64,000 bases of DNA from Lachnospiraceae bacterium (GTDB lineage: Bacteria; Bacillota; Clostridia; Lachnospirales; Lachnospiraceae): the NCBI GenBank assembly GCA_029067085.1, contig JAIEFE010000010.1, positions 1 to 64,000 of the forward strand. The letters are read 5' to 3'. The translations under genes were made by a program, and so were the position numbers. Positions 44,111 to 53,336 of the stretch are shown here, one piece after another; within the stretch, counting starts at the first letter, position 1; each line of letters opens with the position of its first letter. Under the pieces are notes generated by a model, which ran no database searches, was not told the origin of the DNA, and saw only the letters and a program-made list of their open reading frames with translations.

Positions 44111-44833
44111 CTAATCTGTAATAATGTAATTGGATAAATACTCCTCAAGACATATCTGCTTGCTAAAAATTTCTTCTGCTGCTTCCTTCCCGACATATCT
44201 ATAATGCCACGGTTCATATGCGGTTCCTGTAATTTCTTCTTTTCCCTGCGGATACCGTAAGATAAAACCATGTTTCTGTGCATTTTCAGCAAGCCACTCA
44301 TATACCTCTTCATTCGTGGAATGCTCCTTGTCGGCATTGATATCAACCGCTATTCCAAGCTGATGTTCGCTCGTTCCCGGAAGTGCCACCCATTCTTTTG
44401 CCAGTCTTTCGGCTTTCCTCTTGAGATATCCCCCATTCCTATAGGTTTTTACTTTGTCATTGAATATTTTTTCTTGTTCCTCTGCCGTCCGATACCCTTC
44501 CCGCACGACAGGATATATTCCATCCGACCTCATCTCATCAAACATTTCCTGCAAATAGGGTTCTATCCTGCTATCCACCTTCTGACCGTTTGATAACTCT
44601 GTTAGAGTTACGGAAAAATCCTCCGGTATCTCATTCCATCGATTTACGACCAGCAGATTCCATTCCCCTGATTCAGGAATAATATGCCAATCCGCATTCT
44701 CCCAGATACTCTGCGTAAGAAAAGGAAGTACTTCGTTTTGTATTACGCCTACCACAATCCATATCAGAAATAGAATTGCGATCACTTTCAAACATTTCCT
44801 GGCCCTTTTTCTTGCGCTTCTTTCTTTTGCCAT
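44111..44833 (-). CDS. VanY-family D,D-carboxypeptidase
   Basis: The 240-residue protein has a membrane anchor near the start (CLKVIAILFLIWIVVGVI) and an outer peptidase M15B domain with VVREGYRTAEEQEKIF, the zinc motif GTSEHQLGIAVDI and EPWHYRYVG. VanY-like enzymes remove the terminal D-Ala from peptidoglycan stems. No van resistance genes are adjacent, so a housekeeping wall role is more likely than glycopeptide resistance. Confidence 0.9.
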   Translation of the reverse strand: MAKERSARKRARKCLKVIAILFLIWIVVGVIQNEVLPFLTQSIWENADWHIIPESGEWNLLVVNRWNEIPEDFSVTLTELSNGQKVDSRIEPYLQEMFDEMRSDGIYPVVREGYRTAEEQEKIFNDKVKTYRNGGYLKRKAERLAKEWVALPGTSEHQLGIAVDINADKEHSTNEEVYEWLAENAQKHGFILRYPQGKEEITGTAYEPWHYRYVGKEAAEEIFSKQICLEEYLSNYIITD

Positions 44834-45012
44834 TCTATATCACTGATGCCTTTCGTTTATTCTCTGCCAACGCTCCTACTTGAAGTATCTATATATCATA
44901 ACGATTCATTTCCTTAAAATGATCCAAACTCTATTAAAATAATTAATTAATTCTAAAATATACAAAAATTAAGCCCTCCAAATCGGAAGACCTACGTTAA
45001 ATAAAAAACGCC

Positions 45013-45115
45013 TCATGTACTCACAAGCTTTTCAATCTCTTGCCTATACTCTGGATTGTAGTGGTAGAAAGGCTGCTCGACTCAGAATTTCATCTTTCCA
45101 TTCCCTATCATACAT
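45013..45115 (-). pseudogene. C-terminal scrap of an unknown gene with a frameshift
   Basis: The minus strand gives MYDREWKDEILSRAA in one frame and continues FYHYNPEYRQEIEKLVST and a stop after a one-base shift. Context suggests the end of a protein of unknown family. The rest of the 44834-45140 gap is AT-rich with no recognisable gene. Confidence 0.45.
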
Positions 45116-45140
45116 GTGGTGCATTGATTTTGTATAAAGC

Positions 45141-45407
45141 TTATATTTGCGATTTATCCAAATTATTTTTGATTTTATGTGCAGTAATAATCGTGTAACT
45201 ATATGCATTCACGGTTATTTTGCAATCGCCTGATATTGCATACCAATTTTTCCCAACTCTTTCAATGCTAGTGTTTTTTAGAATTTTTGACTTACACCAT
45301 TGAACAACATCATCTGTTTCAATCTGCAAGTTCCTTTTTATCCGTTCTATGCCCATCTCTGTTGTATGAAGTTGATCAATGTTCTCCACCAGACTGTTCA
45401 CTTTCAT
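45141..45407 (-). CDS. DUF3781-family protein
   Basis: The 88-residue protein has the DUF3781 pattern: LVENIDQLHTTEMGIERIKR, DVVQWCKSKIL and VNAYSYTIITAHKI. The family is small, cytoplasmic and of unknown function. The start at 45407 follows GAGGGG; the upstream Met codons have no site. It lies 28 bases after the chorismate mutase gene. Confidence 0.8.
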   Translation of the reverse strand: MKVNSLVENIDQLHTTEMGIERIKRNLQIETDDVVQWCKSKILKNTSIERVGKNWYAISGDCKITVNAYSYTIITAHKIKNNLDKSQI

Positions 45408-45435
45408 GCCCCTCACTTCCATAAGCATTTTGAAA

Positions 45436-45732
45436 TTATCCGCAGCATTTTACCTGACGCGCAAATTCAGACATTTCCATATTAACAAACCTTGAAATCA
45501 TTTCTCTGTAAAGTGCCTCAATCATATCTGGACTAGCTCCATATTCTATGGCTTTTTCTCTAACCTTTTCTATCACTCTCTCAACTCGCCCAGTATCTTT
45601 TACGCCCTCTTCATCTTTTTTGAATGCCGACGCCTGAACTACATATGTTCCTCTTTCAGCAATCAACCTAATAATCTCATCATCGATCCTATCAATGTTT
45701 GCTCTTACTTCTTCTAAACTGTTACATATCAT
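45436..45732 (-). CDS. Chorismate mutase (AroQ type)
   Basis: The 98-residue all-helical protein has the AroQ start LEEVRANIDRIDDEIIRLIAER with the active-site Arg, and RVERVIEKVREKA further on. The enzyme converts chorismate to prephenate in Phe/Tyr synthesis. It is a stand-alone mutase; secreted or isochorismate-pyruvate-lyase-like variants share this fold, so physiological substrate is likely but not certain. Confidence 0.82.
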   Translation of the reverse strand: MICNSLEEVRANIDRIDDEIIRLIAERGTYVVQASAFKKDEEGVKDTGRVERVIEKVREKAIEYGASPDMIEALYREMISRFVNMEMSEFARQVKCCG

Positions 45733-45755
45733 ATCCTTCCCTCCAAATGCAAATA

Positions 45756-46223
45756 CTAATATCCTTTACAAACATCCACCCACCCTATATAACCGGAATG
45801 TTTCTCCAGTTCGGGAATCGTGAGCTCTATCGCACTGTTAGAACTTCCGCAAGCCGGAAAAACCGTGGTAAATCGTTTCAGAGATACATCCAGATAGACA
45901 TCCACACCCTCATTGACCGCAAACGGGCATACACCGCCCACAGCATGACCTACCATCGTCTCCACTTCTTCCAGTGAGAGCATCTTGGCCTTTGTGCCGA
46001 ACTGTGCCTTATATTTCGCATTGTCAATCTTCGCATCCCCGGCAGCCACCACCAGCATCGCGTGACCGTCCGCCATAAAAGAGAGCGTCTTCGCTATCCT
46101 CTGCGGCTCACAGTGTAATGCGGCAGCAGCAAGTTCCACCGTTGCACTGGACACATCCAATTCCTGAACTCTTTCTTCCATCCCACATTCCTTGAAATAT
46201 GCCTTTACCTTTTCGATTGCCAT
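45756..46223 (-). CDS. YbaK/aminoacyl-tRNA deacylase family protein
   Basis: The 155-residue protein has the YbaK/ProRS-editing fold: AAAALHCEPQRIAKTLSFMA, KAQFGTKAKMLS and GHAVGGVCPFAV. These proteins hydrolyse mischarged tRNA, typically Cys- or Ala-tRNA(Pro). The precise specificity is not determined here. It precedes the chorismate mutase gene by about 23 bases. Confidence 0.9.
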   Translation of the reverse strand: MAIEKVKAYFKECGMEERVQELDVSSATVELAAAALHCEPQRIAKTLSFMADGHAMLVVAAGDAKIDNAKYKAQFGTKAKMLSLEEVETMVGHAVGGVCPFAVNEGVDVYLDVSLKRFTTVFPACGSSNSAIELTIPELEKHSGYIGWVDVCKGY

Positions 46224-46331
46224 AATCTAATTCCTCCCCTCTCCGCCTCAGCAGCATATCATCCTGAGACAAAATCTCACAATAATTATATCACCTGATC
46301 TGACAATGGTTAACACCTGGAACTTATCTCA

Positions 46332-47009
46332 CTATTTTCTGATCATCAGTAATTTATTGTCACCCTTTTGAAACTCATATTCCGTTTTTACAATCTCAAC
46401 CTTATAGTCCTTGCTGAAATAATCTATTACATTTTTGATCAAATCCGTCTTATTTGCGTCTAAATCTACGATCGGAAAAACTCTGATCTCTTTACACACC
46501 CTGAGCATTTCCGTCATCGAGGCAATATGGAAATCATATCCCAATGCGGTATACATCAGTAAAAAATGGGAGCTTAATCCGATATCAAAATGGTCCTCCT
46601 CATAAGGTAATTTATCGGGCAGCTCATGGAACACATAACGCCCCTCCGCTTTGCCCTTTTCATAGTCTGCTAAAAACTTTTTCATGGCGGACATTCTGGT
46701 ACTTTCCAACTCAACCAAATTTTTGATATTCTTCCATACATAGTTATCCATATTTTCCCGCATTTGCTGCATGACAGTAATCCTGACTTCTTCAATGCGC
46801 TTCTCTATATCTTCCCTGGAAAACTGATAAATCAGATCAAATGAAGTTACATTTCCATTCCTTTCCGTCATTTCATAGTTGAAGCAAGCCGGTCCATCCC
46901 CGAAACCCGCAAATTTCTTCGACATATCACGATCATCTAACTGAAACATCAATTTATATTCTTCCATATTTCTGCCCCAAGGCACAACGCTGTCTAGTCT
47001 AAATGCCAT
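46332..47009 (-). CDS. Class I SAM-dependent methyltransferase under T-box control
   Basis: The 225-residue protein has FAGFGDGPACFNYEMTERNG as its SAM-binding loop and GNVTSFDLIYQF as motif II, then FDIGLSSHFLLMYTALG and a C-terminal strand EYEFQKGDNKLLMI, all consistent with a Rossmann methyltransferase. The acceptor is unknown. A T-box leader 57 bases upstream, with candidate specifier TGG, links it to uncharged-tRNA control, unusual for a methyltransferase. Met1 (MAF) or Met15 could start; Met1 follows an AGGAGG. Confidence 0.8.
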   Translation of the reverse strand: MAFRLDSVVPWGRNMEEYKLMFQLDDRDMSKKFAGFGDGPACFNYEMTERNGNVTSFDLIYQFSREDIEKRIEEVRITVMQQMRENMDNYVWKNIKNLVELESTRMSAMKKFLADYEKGKAEGRYVFHELPDKLPYEEDHFDIGLSSHFLLMYTALGYDFHIASMTEMLRVCKEIRVFPIVDLDANKTDLIKNVIDYFSKDYKVEIVKTEYEFQKGDNKLLMIRK

Positions 47010-47065
47010 TTGTGTTCCTCCTGAATTCTGGTTTTTGTGTCGCCTTCCGTCTCTGCTTATGCGCG

Positions 47066-47335
47066 AAAAAAAAACCTTGACAAAACCTGAGTCTTGTCAA
47101 GGACGAATTTACTAAATCCGCGGTGCCACCTTGCTTCACGGGAAACTCCCGTGCCCTTTGCAGGATACCAACATATCCCCGGCCTCTGACGCGGACCATG
47201 CGTTGCAGAATACTCTGTGCCATGCACATTTGACTGCACCCTCCGCGGTCCATTTGATGATTTGTTTCTTACCTGATCTCAGCAACACAGGCTCTCTGTG
47301 AAGGCATCATCACCTTTATCTCCGCTTCAACGGTT
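47066..47335 (-). promoter_or_regulatory. T-box riboswitch leader (candidate Trp specifier)
   Basis: On the minus strand the conserved T-box sequence AAGGTGGCACCGCGG lies at 47133-47119, followed by the terminator CCTTGACAAAACC-type hairpin and a run of nine T ending at 47066. Upstream, GAGAGCCTGTGTTGCTGAGA fits the stem I tip. The likely specifier position (AAA-TGG-ACC, 47252-47250) gives TGG, i.e. tryptophan; this assignment is less certain than the T-box itself. Binding of uncharged tRNA would favour readthrough into the methyltransferase gene. Confidence 0.9.
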
Positions 47336-47355
47336 TATCCTGTTAAATTTCTATG

Positions 47356-47384
47356 AGTATAGCACTTGATAAAAAAGTTGTCAA
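47356..47384 (-). promoter_or_regulatory. Promoter of the T-box leader
   Basis: On the minus strand TTGACA (47384-47379) and TATACT (47361-47356) lie 17 bases apart, just upstream of the T-box stem I. Confidence 0.88.
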
Positions 47385-47402
47385 CAAATGCAAAATCTTT
47401 TA

Positions 47403-47813
47403 CTAAATTGTATTCTTAATGTAATATATCGCTTTTCTGATATCATTAACAGGAAGCCATATCAGAAAAAGTATAAAAGCAATGCCCACAATATATCCTA
47501 TCAGTTCGCTTTTACCGCCAATCCACGTCAAGCCTGCGCTAAGCAAGGCAATCAGAAATACCATAAGTATGACTGCGATTATATAATTTCCCGTGGCACG
47601 CAGACAGAACCCGAACATAGATGCAGCAAACCAGCACACAACAAAAGCACATATTGCAAAGAAAATCTTTTGAAGAAAGTTGCTGTTTACAGATTTACTG
47701 TTACTATAAGATGAAGACAGCAGTACGGACATTCCTATGGAGAAAAGCATCTTTAGGATAAACCCTGTCGGATTAAAAACAATTATTTTGCCTTCGTTAA
47801 TTTCGTCACTCAT
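47403..47813 (-). CDS. Small integral membrane protein, unknown function
   Basis: The 136-residue protein has four hydrophobic segments (LKMLFSIGMSVLLSSS; IFFAICAFVVCWFAASMFGF; IIAVILMVFLIALLSAGLTW; ELIGYIVGIAFILFLIWLPV). No family is recognised and no partner gene is adjacent. It has its own promoter upstream. Confidence 0.65.
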   Translation of the reverse strand: MSDEINEGKIIVFNPTGFILKMLFSIGMSVLLSSSYSNSKSVNSNFLQKIFFAICAFVVCWFAASMFGFCLRATGNYIIAVILMVFLIALLSAGLTWIGGKSELIGYIVGIAFILFLIWLPVNDIRKAIYYIKNTI

Positions 47814-47845
47814 AAAAAAACTCCTATCCTCTCAACTTTGAAGAT

Positions 47846-47874
47846 AGTATAGCATTTTAAGACAAAATATTCAA
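47846..47874 (-). promoter_or_regulatory. Promoter of the small membrane protein gene
   Basis: On the minus strand TTGAAT (47874-47869) and TATACT (47851-47846) are 17 bases apart, about 30 bases before the start at 47813. Confidence 0.7.
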
Positions 47875-47944
47875 TATAGAACAGCATTTTCCTGTGCTCC
47901 CGTTAACAAATACCTTCCCTGGCAATTCTTGCCATCTGCGTCAA

Positions 47945-49312
47945 TTAAGGAGCTGTAATTAAAGCCCTATGCGTATATCTGCGATATACATAAAATGATA
48001 GTGACACTGTCAGGATGTCCGCACACACCTGCGACCAGACAATGCCATACATGCCAATGATATGATTTAGTAAAAACAGCATCGGAATGTTAAATGCTGC
48101 CCACCGCATCACACCGAGAAACAGCGATTTATTTCCCTCTCCAAATCCCTGGAACACATATACCGTGAAAAAGCTCATAAACATCAGCGGCGTCGCAAGG
48201 CATCTGATCCTCAGGAAGTCGGTACCCAGCAGTACTGTCTGTTGATCCGGTATAAATATCCGCATAATGCTTCCTGCAAAAATTTCGTATAACGCGATAC
48301 TGATTATGCTGACGATAACTCCCACCTTGATGGAGAATTTTATGGTATGATTCATTCTTTCATGATTCTTCGCAGAATAGTTATATGCAACAAGCGGCAT
48401 CATTCCCTGACAGATACCAATACCGACATTAAGAGGCAGTCTTTCCGCTTTCAGCACAATGCCAACGGCAGCAAGTGCAATATCCCCGTAGGACGCCATC
48501 AGTTTATCAATGACCACATAGTCTATATCAAACAACAGTGTCGCAACCGCCGAAGGGATGCCGACATTAAATATAGAGCCTATACTCCTTCTTTCGGGCA
48601 AGCCATGTCTGAAGCTGAAACTGACAGCCGATCGTCCTCTGGTCCTGTATATGACACAAAAGAAATAACCACATGCAATACAGTTTGAGATCAATGTAGC
48701 AATTCCAACGCCTAATACCTCATTTCCCCTTGGGAGAAGCACAAACATGAACAGCGGATCAAGCGCCATATTGATAATGCCGCCCATCGTGATGCCAAAA
48801 CCCGCCTCTTTTGACATGCCTACACTTCTAAGCAGATTGGACATCACATTGGAAAGCACGGTTGGTATTCCGCCAAGTACGATAACGCAAAAAGCATACT
48901 GTCTTGCATAATGATATGTATTGTCACTCGCTCCAAGCAGTGCAAGAACCGGTTGCATGAATGCAAACATCACTATAGAAAATACAGCAGTTACGGCAAT
49001 GGATAGGTAAAAGCTGAATGAGGATACCTTTTTTGCCTCATCTTCCCTTGCCTCACCCAGAAGACGGGATATCAGCGCCCCGCCGCCGATGCCTGTCAGT
49101 CCTGCAAGTGACAGGCAGATATTGAACACCGGCAGAATCAGAGAAGCGCCCGCCACCATATAAGGATTATTCGTCCTTCCGAGATAAAAGGTATCCGCCA
49201 TATTGTAGATCAGAACAATGATCTGGCTGAATATGGTCGGTAAAGCCATTTCCTTTACCGCCCTTGGAACGGGCAGGGTTTCAAAGATTTCTTTACTATT
49301 TACTTTCGCCAT
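47945..49312 (-). CDS. MATE-family efflux transporter
   Basis: The 455-residue membrane protein has about 12 helices and MATE signatures, for example IVLIYNMADTFYLGRTNNPY near residue 35 and the repeat ATLLFDIDYVVIDKLMASYG in the second half. Likely exports drugs or cationic metabolites by Na+/H+ antiport. The start at 49312 follows GAGGAG. The divergent region to the FliB gene has a TAGAAA-TG-TTTCTA inverted repeat (49370-49383) that may be an operator. Confidence 0.9.
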   Translation of the reverse strand: MAKVNSKEIFETLPVPRAVKEMALPTIFSQIIVLIYNMADTFYLGRTNNPYMVAGASLILPVFNICLSLAGLTGIGGGALISRLLGEAREDEAKKVSSFSFYLSIAVTAVFSIVMFAFMQPVLALLGASDNTYHYARQYAFCVIVLGGIPTVLSNVMSNLLRSVGMSKEAGFGITMGGIINMALDPLFMFVLLPRGNEVLGVGIATLISNCIACGYFFCVIYRTRGRSAVSFSFRHGLPERRSIGSIFNVGIPSAVATLLFDIDYVVIDKLMASYGDIALAAVGIVLKAERLPLNVGIGICQGMMPLVAYNYSAKNHERMNHTIKFSIKVGVIVSIISIALYEIFAGSIMRIFIPDQQTVLLGTDFLRIRCLATPLMFMSFFTVYVFQGFGEGNKSLFLGVMRWAAFNIPMLFLLNHIIGMYGIVWSQVCADILTVSLSFYVYRRYTHRALITAP

Positions 49313-49369
49313 TGTTTTTGCTCTCCTCAATGCTTCGCTCTATATTTGCCAAGGGCAAAGACAGTACAG

Positions 49370-49383
49370 TAGAAATGTTTCTA
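49370..49383. promoter_or_regulatory. Inverted repeat in the MATE/FliB divergent region
   Basis: TAGAAATGTTTCTA, a 6+6 bp inverted repeat, lies between the divergent MATE and FliB starts, close to AT-rich -10-like sequences (TATAGTATTAT downstream). It could bind a regulator acting on both genes; no regulator gene is next to it. Confidence 0.35.
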
Positions 49384-49423
49384 TTTTTATAGTATTATGT
49401 ATCTGACAAAGGAGCAACCCCCT

Positions 49424-50482
49424 ATGGAGATAAAGCGGATTTCCATTTTCAATGAATTCAAATGCATCGGAAAAGATTGTCAGGCAAACTGCTGCCGCAA
49501 CATCTGGAAAATTCCCATTGACCCGGAAATGTGCACGAAATACCGCAATGAAAAAGGTATTTGGGGCCTGCTGCTGCGCTGCTCTACCGTAAAAAGACGA
49601 GACATGACCACGTTTCGAAACACCTTCCGCGGCTGTCCCTTCTGGGGAACGGACCATCTATGCCGCATACAGAAAAAACATGGCGTCTCTTACATGCCTA
49701 TGGTATGTATCCAGTTTCCCAGACAGCTTTACAACCTTGAGTTTTTCTGCGAAGAAACACTGTACCTGACATGTCCTGAGTCTTCACGGCTCTTTCTGAC
49801 TTCCGCCGTCGGAGACAGACCTTTTGCATTTACAGTGACAGAAGGCAATGTTAGCTATAAAGTAAACACCACGAACGATGACAGGAAATTTCTGGATGAT
49901 CTGCTGAAAGCAAGGGATGAATTGATTACAATGCTGGAAAGCGGCATCTCTTATGACAGCATGGCAATATTACAGTACGGAAAGGATGCGCAAAACGCCT
50001 GCCTCAACAATACACCCCTTCCCAGCCCATTAGACTACGAATCACAGGAGCATTATCAAATGACCTGTGAAAAAATAGACAACTGGATTTTTAACGGATT
50101 TTATCACCCGAAACTTCGTACCAAATCGCCGCTTTTATATCGATTGTGCCGAAAATATATCCGGGAATTGGGCCGCCAAGGCAAGAGAAATTCTGTCGCC
50201 GCCAATCAAAAACTTTCCGCCCTGCAAGAGAGCCTTGATAAGAAAATGCCGGATTTGGAAAAGATACTGAATCGGTATTATGAATATTATCTGCTAACTA
50301 GCTTCCTTGATATCTTTGAGGATTACAGCTTTTCAAAGCACCTGCTCTACGGTATTGTCAAGACACATCTGCTGCGGCTCTTTATCGCCTTATATGCCGA
50401 AGACCGGGAAAGGATCAATCTTCAGGAGATTGCCACAGTTATGGCTGTGTTTGAACAGAGATCAAGTCGGATATCTCAATAG
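49424..50482 (+). CDS. fliB: FliB-family lysine-N-methylase-like protein
   Basis: The 352-residue protein has the Cys-rich start FKCIGKDCQANCCRNIWKIP, CPFWGTDHLCRIQKKHG and FCEETLYLTCPESSR, the likely metal/Fe-S ligands of the FliB family, followed by a helical domain. FliB methylates flagellin lysines in Salmonella; in Clostridia homologues occur far from flagellar genes, as here. Modified target unknown. The start at 49424 follows AAGGAG. Confidence 0.8.
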   Translation: MEIKRISIFNEFKCIGKDCQANCCRNIWKIPIDPEMCTKYRNEKGIWGLLLRCSTVKRRDMTTFRNTFRGCPFWGTDHLCRIQKKHGVSYMPMVCIQFPRQLYNLEFFCEETLYLTCPESSRLFLTSAVGDRPFAFTVTEGNVSYKVNTTNDDRKFLDDLLKARDELITMLESGISYDSMAILQYGKDAQNACLNNTPLPSPLDYESQEHYQMTCEKIDNWIFNGFYHPKLRTKSPLLYRLCRKYIRELGRQGKRNSVAANQKLSALQESLDKKMPDLEKILNRYYEYYLLTSFLDIFEDYSFSKHLLYGIVKTHLLRLFIALYAEDRERINLQEIATVMAVFEQRSSRISQ

Positions 50483-50612
50483 GTTCAAGCATATTTTTAC
50501 TTGTATCAGATGTGTTATTTGACAAATTTATCTTCAGGCAGGTAGTCTTTATCAGATTAACACTACACAACCTGACCGAATACTATATAAAAAACAGGTA
50601 AAAGAGATATCT

Positions 50613-51422
50613 ATGAATTTTATCACATCAACTGACGGAACCAAAATTGCCGTTTACGATTTTAATCCACAGGGAAAGCAAACGATTTTCCTGATTCACG
50701 GATGGCCGCTGTCCCATCTTATCTTTGAGTATCAGATAAATCTGCTTACCGACTGTGGATATCGTGTCGTGGCGGTGGATCTGAGAGGTTTCGGAAGATC
50801 TGATACACCAGTATACGCATATTCCTATGCCCAAATGTCTGCCGATATCTTTCAGGTAGTGCAGCATCTTTATCTTAACCATTTTATTTTGGCAGGTTTC
50901 TCAATGGGCGGTGCTATCGCTTTAAGGTATATGAATTGTTACCATGGAGCCGGCGTGTGCAAGCTGATTCTGCTTTCTGCCGCCGCCCCATGTTTTGCGC
51001 GGCATCCTAGCTGCCCATACGGAAAACCCTTGCAGGAGGTCAATGATCTGATAAACCTTGCGGGAATCGATAGACCGCAGCTATGCCGCGACTTCAGTAA
51101 GCAGCTTTTTGCACAGCAGCATTCAGACGCAGTTGTTGACTGGTTCAGAGACATTGCTTTGTCCGCGTCTGGTATCGGAACCATTAAAAGTGCTGTCGCC
51201 TTACGGGATGAAGACTGCCGGGAAGATTTAGGATGTGTCCATGTTCCCGCATACATTATTCATGGCGGTAAAGATGTCATTGTTTCCAGTAAGCTCGCCG
51301 AATTACAACATAAAGGCATTCCCGGTTCAAAGCTTATAACCTTACCCGACAGCGGTCACGGAATCATGTATGATCAGCTTGAAAAATTCAATCAAATATT
51401 CATGGAATGCATTACTGACTAG
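50613..51422 (+). CDS. Alpha/beta-hydrolase
   Basis: The 269-residue protein has the alpha/beta-hydrolase pattern: IFLIHGWPLSH for the oxyanion hole, the nucleophile elbow LAGFSMGGAIALRY (Ser near residue 97), Asp in IIHGGKDVIVS and His in DSGHGIMYD. The arrangement resembles haloperoxidase/esterase-type members. Substrate unknown. It lies 130 bases after the FliB gene on the same strand. Confidence 0.87.
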   Translation: MNFITSTDGTKIAVYDFNPQGKQTIFLIHGWPLSHLIFEYQINLLTDCGYRVVAVDLRGFGRSDTPVYAYSYAQMSADIFQVVQHLYLNHFILAGFSMGGAIALRYMNCYHGAGVCKLILLSAAAPCFARHPSCPYGKPLQEVNDLINLAGIDRPQLCRDFSKQLFAQQHSDAVVDWFRDIALSASGIGTIKSAVALRDEDCREDLGCVHVPAYIIHGGKDVIVSSKLAELQHKGIPGSKLITLPDSGHGIMYDQLEKFNQIFMECITD

Positions 51423-51567
51423 TAAGTTTCTATCCCACTTATTCCATTCAAATTGATTTTATCAAACTAGACGATATAGAATACCCTGTTTGGTCTGTGA
51501 TATAATCAAAACAAGGTATTCTAGGTGAACATTACGAAATACGTTTATACAACATCGGAGAAGGGAA

Positions 51568-53280
51568 ATGAAAAGGTGTTATCAAATATTATTATTGATA
51601 TTCCTGACGATATTATGTCTGCTGCCGGGATCTCTTACGGCTCGCGGAACTAACAATACGGAGTCCGATACAGATTTTAATACGGAGACAGCGCAAACTT
51701 TAACTCCGGAGAAACCCGAAACAGATACGACTAGTGCGCCTGCTGTTTTGGCGGCGGAGGATGAAGTGACAAGAAATCTGCTTTTCCTGAAAAACGGGGA
51801 TACCAAAGCTTTGGTCGGACTTTCCTTTGGCGATGTGCTTGATTATGACGGATACACAATCTATGGATGGTCGGATACGGAAGTATGGTATCGGCGAGAA
51901 AACTGTGCCTATGGCGATGTTGGTTTTGTTTTTGGCGGAAAAGGGAATGGTTTTAGCGGGCTGAAACTATCTTGGGAAGGAAATTTCTGTGGAATTATTC
52001 TGGGTGAAGATACCGTGGATACATTTACAAATGTTTTGTGGGCACCCGATACTTGGGAAGAAAAAGCGTCCGGCAGCGAAACAGCGCTTTGGGCGGTTTG
52101 GAATTTTGAAAACGCCGTTTTGTCAGTACGAATCAATAAAGGTAAGGTACGCGGTGTGGAGTATCGTGCAAACGGGGATATTGCCGACGCTAAGGAGATA
52201 CCGAAAACAGAAACGGACTTTTGGATAGACCGAATGGCCGGAAACGGGGCTTCGGAGGTGGTTTACGAATGGAGTGCAACAGGGTGGGATTCCGCTAATA
52301 ACTATGCGGAGTATCACCCTTATGATGACGATTACGATATAAGTAAAGTGGATGCGTTTATACAAGACTATTTACAGGCGCAGGGGATCGACAAGGAAAC
52401 GCCGGATGGCGTCTCTTATAATCAAAATGACGATCTGTTTGTAGAGTATTATGTGGACAGGGAAAAAGGACAATATTGTTTTATTGTCCATTTGTGGGGC
52501 GAATACTGGTTGGATTATGACAATGGAATCAGCCAATATCAGGACGCCGTTTATTGCACCACCTATACGCTTCATGATGACGATATAGCAGGCTATGTGC
52601 TGCATGAACAGAATCCGGCACAAAATACGAATCGGGAACGGTTGTATGACAGATGGGGAAAAAGGATGGTAGAGGTTTCCTATGAATATATTCCGCAAAT
52701 GCCGTTTCCTCTTATTACGGAATCATGGAATTTCGCTGCGGGCTTTTCTTCCATACCGCTGATACGCAATCAAAAAATGTGGTTTTATAAAGAGCAGGCG
52801 CAATTTGACGCGGACGGCAGATTTTTATCTTATATCGGCCAAGATGACACGAAGTATACCGGAGAATATTTTCCATATCCATGCAGAACCGTTTATGATG
52901 CAGACGGTAGATTAAAAGCAATACAGGAGGAACTTCAGGAAGAAGATATTGAAAGAGAATGGGGCTGGTGGGACGACAGTATTGACTATTCCGGACAAAT
53001 AGAGCTTGACTATTATGAAGATGGAACGATCAAAAGTGTGGATTATATTCGTTCCTCCTATACGCACGGCACGACCGATTCGAGTGGGAATATTGTCTAT
53101 GACAAAAAAGGAAGGATGAACTATAACCCTTATTATATCACGCACGGCGGCGATGCAGATATTTATGTGTATGAGGAGGATTCTGATATTCCGTGGTGTG
53201 TGCTTCACTGGTGCAGTTATGCGCCCGGTTTTGAGGCTGCCTACTTATTTTTGCCTGTGGATTCTCTCCTGGTTAGTTAA
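51568..53280 (+). CDS. Large secreted protein, unknown function
   Basis: The 570-residue protein has a signal peptide (ILLLIFLTILCLLPGSLTA) and a Thr/Glu-rich linker to about residue 65. The rest is rich in Tyr, Trp, Asp and Gly with repeated short strands such as YDRWGKRMVEVSYEYIP, FDADGRFLSYIGQDD and YDADGRLKAIQEELQ, resembling the YD/RHS-like strand style, but no family was recognised. It is probably an extracellular or wall-associated beta-rich protein. A TATAAT-like box lies about 60 bases upstream. Confidence 0.7.
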   Translation: MKRCYQILLLIFLTILCLLPGSLTARGTNNTESDTDFNTETAQTLTPEKPETDTTSAPAVLAAEDEVTRNLLFLKNGDTKALVGLSFGDVLDYDGYTIYGWSDTEVWYRRENCAYGDVGFVFGGKGNGFSGLKLSWEGNFCGIILGEDTVDTFTNVLWAPDTWEEKASGSETALWAVWNFENAVLSVRINKGKVRGVEYRANGDIADAKEIPKTETDFWIDRMAGNGASEVVYEWSATGWDSANNYAEYHPYDDDYDISKVDAFIQDYLQAQGIDKETPDGVSYNQNDDLFVEYYVDREKGQYCFIVHLWGEYWLDYDNGISQYQDAVYCTTYTLHDDDIAGYVLHEQNPAQNTNRERLYDRWGKRMVEVSYEYIPQMPFPLITESWNFAAGFSSIPLIRNQKMWFYKEQAQFDADGRFLSYIGQDDTKYTGEYFPYPCRTVYDADGRLKAIQEELQEEDIEREWGWWDDSIDYSGQIELDYYEDGTIKSVDYIRSSYTHGTTDSSGNIVYDKKGRMNYNPYYITHGGDADIYVYEEDSDIPWCVLHWCSYAPGFEAAYLFLPVDSLLVS

Positions 53281-53336
53281 AACATCCAAAAGTTTGGACC
53301 TTAAGGTAAGATTTTCTCTTATCAAAAATTTACAGA

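Noticed and set aside
44111..44833. Vancomycin resistance cluster
   Set aside because: Only a VanY-like peptidase is present; no VanH, VanA/B, VanX or VanR/S-type neighbours.
47057..47253. Short open frames inside the T-box leader
   Set aside because: They overlap conserved T-box RNA elements, have no ribosome site and no protein-like sequence.
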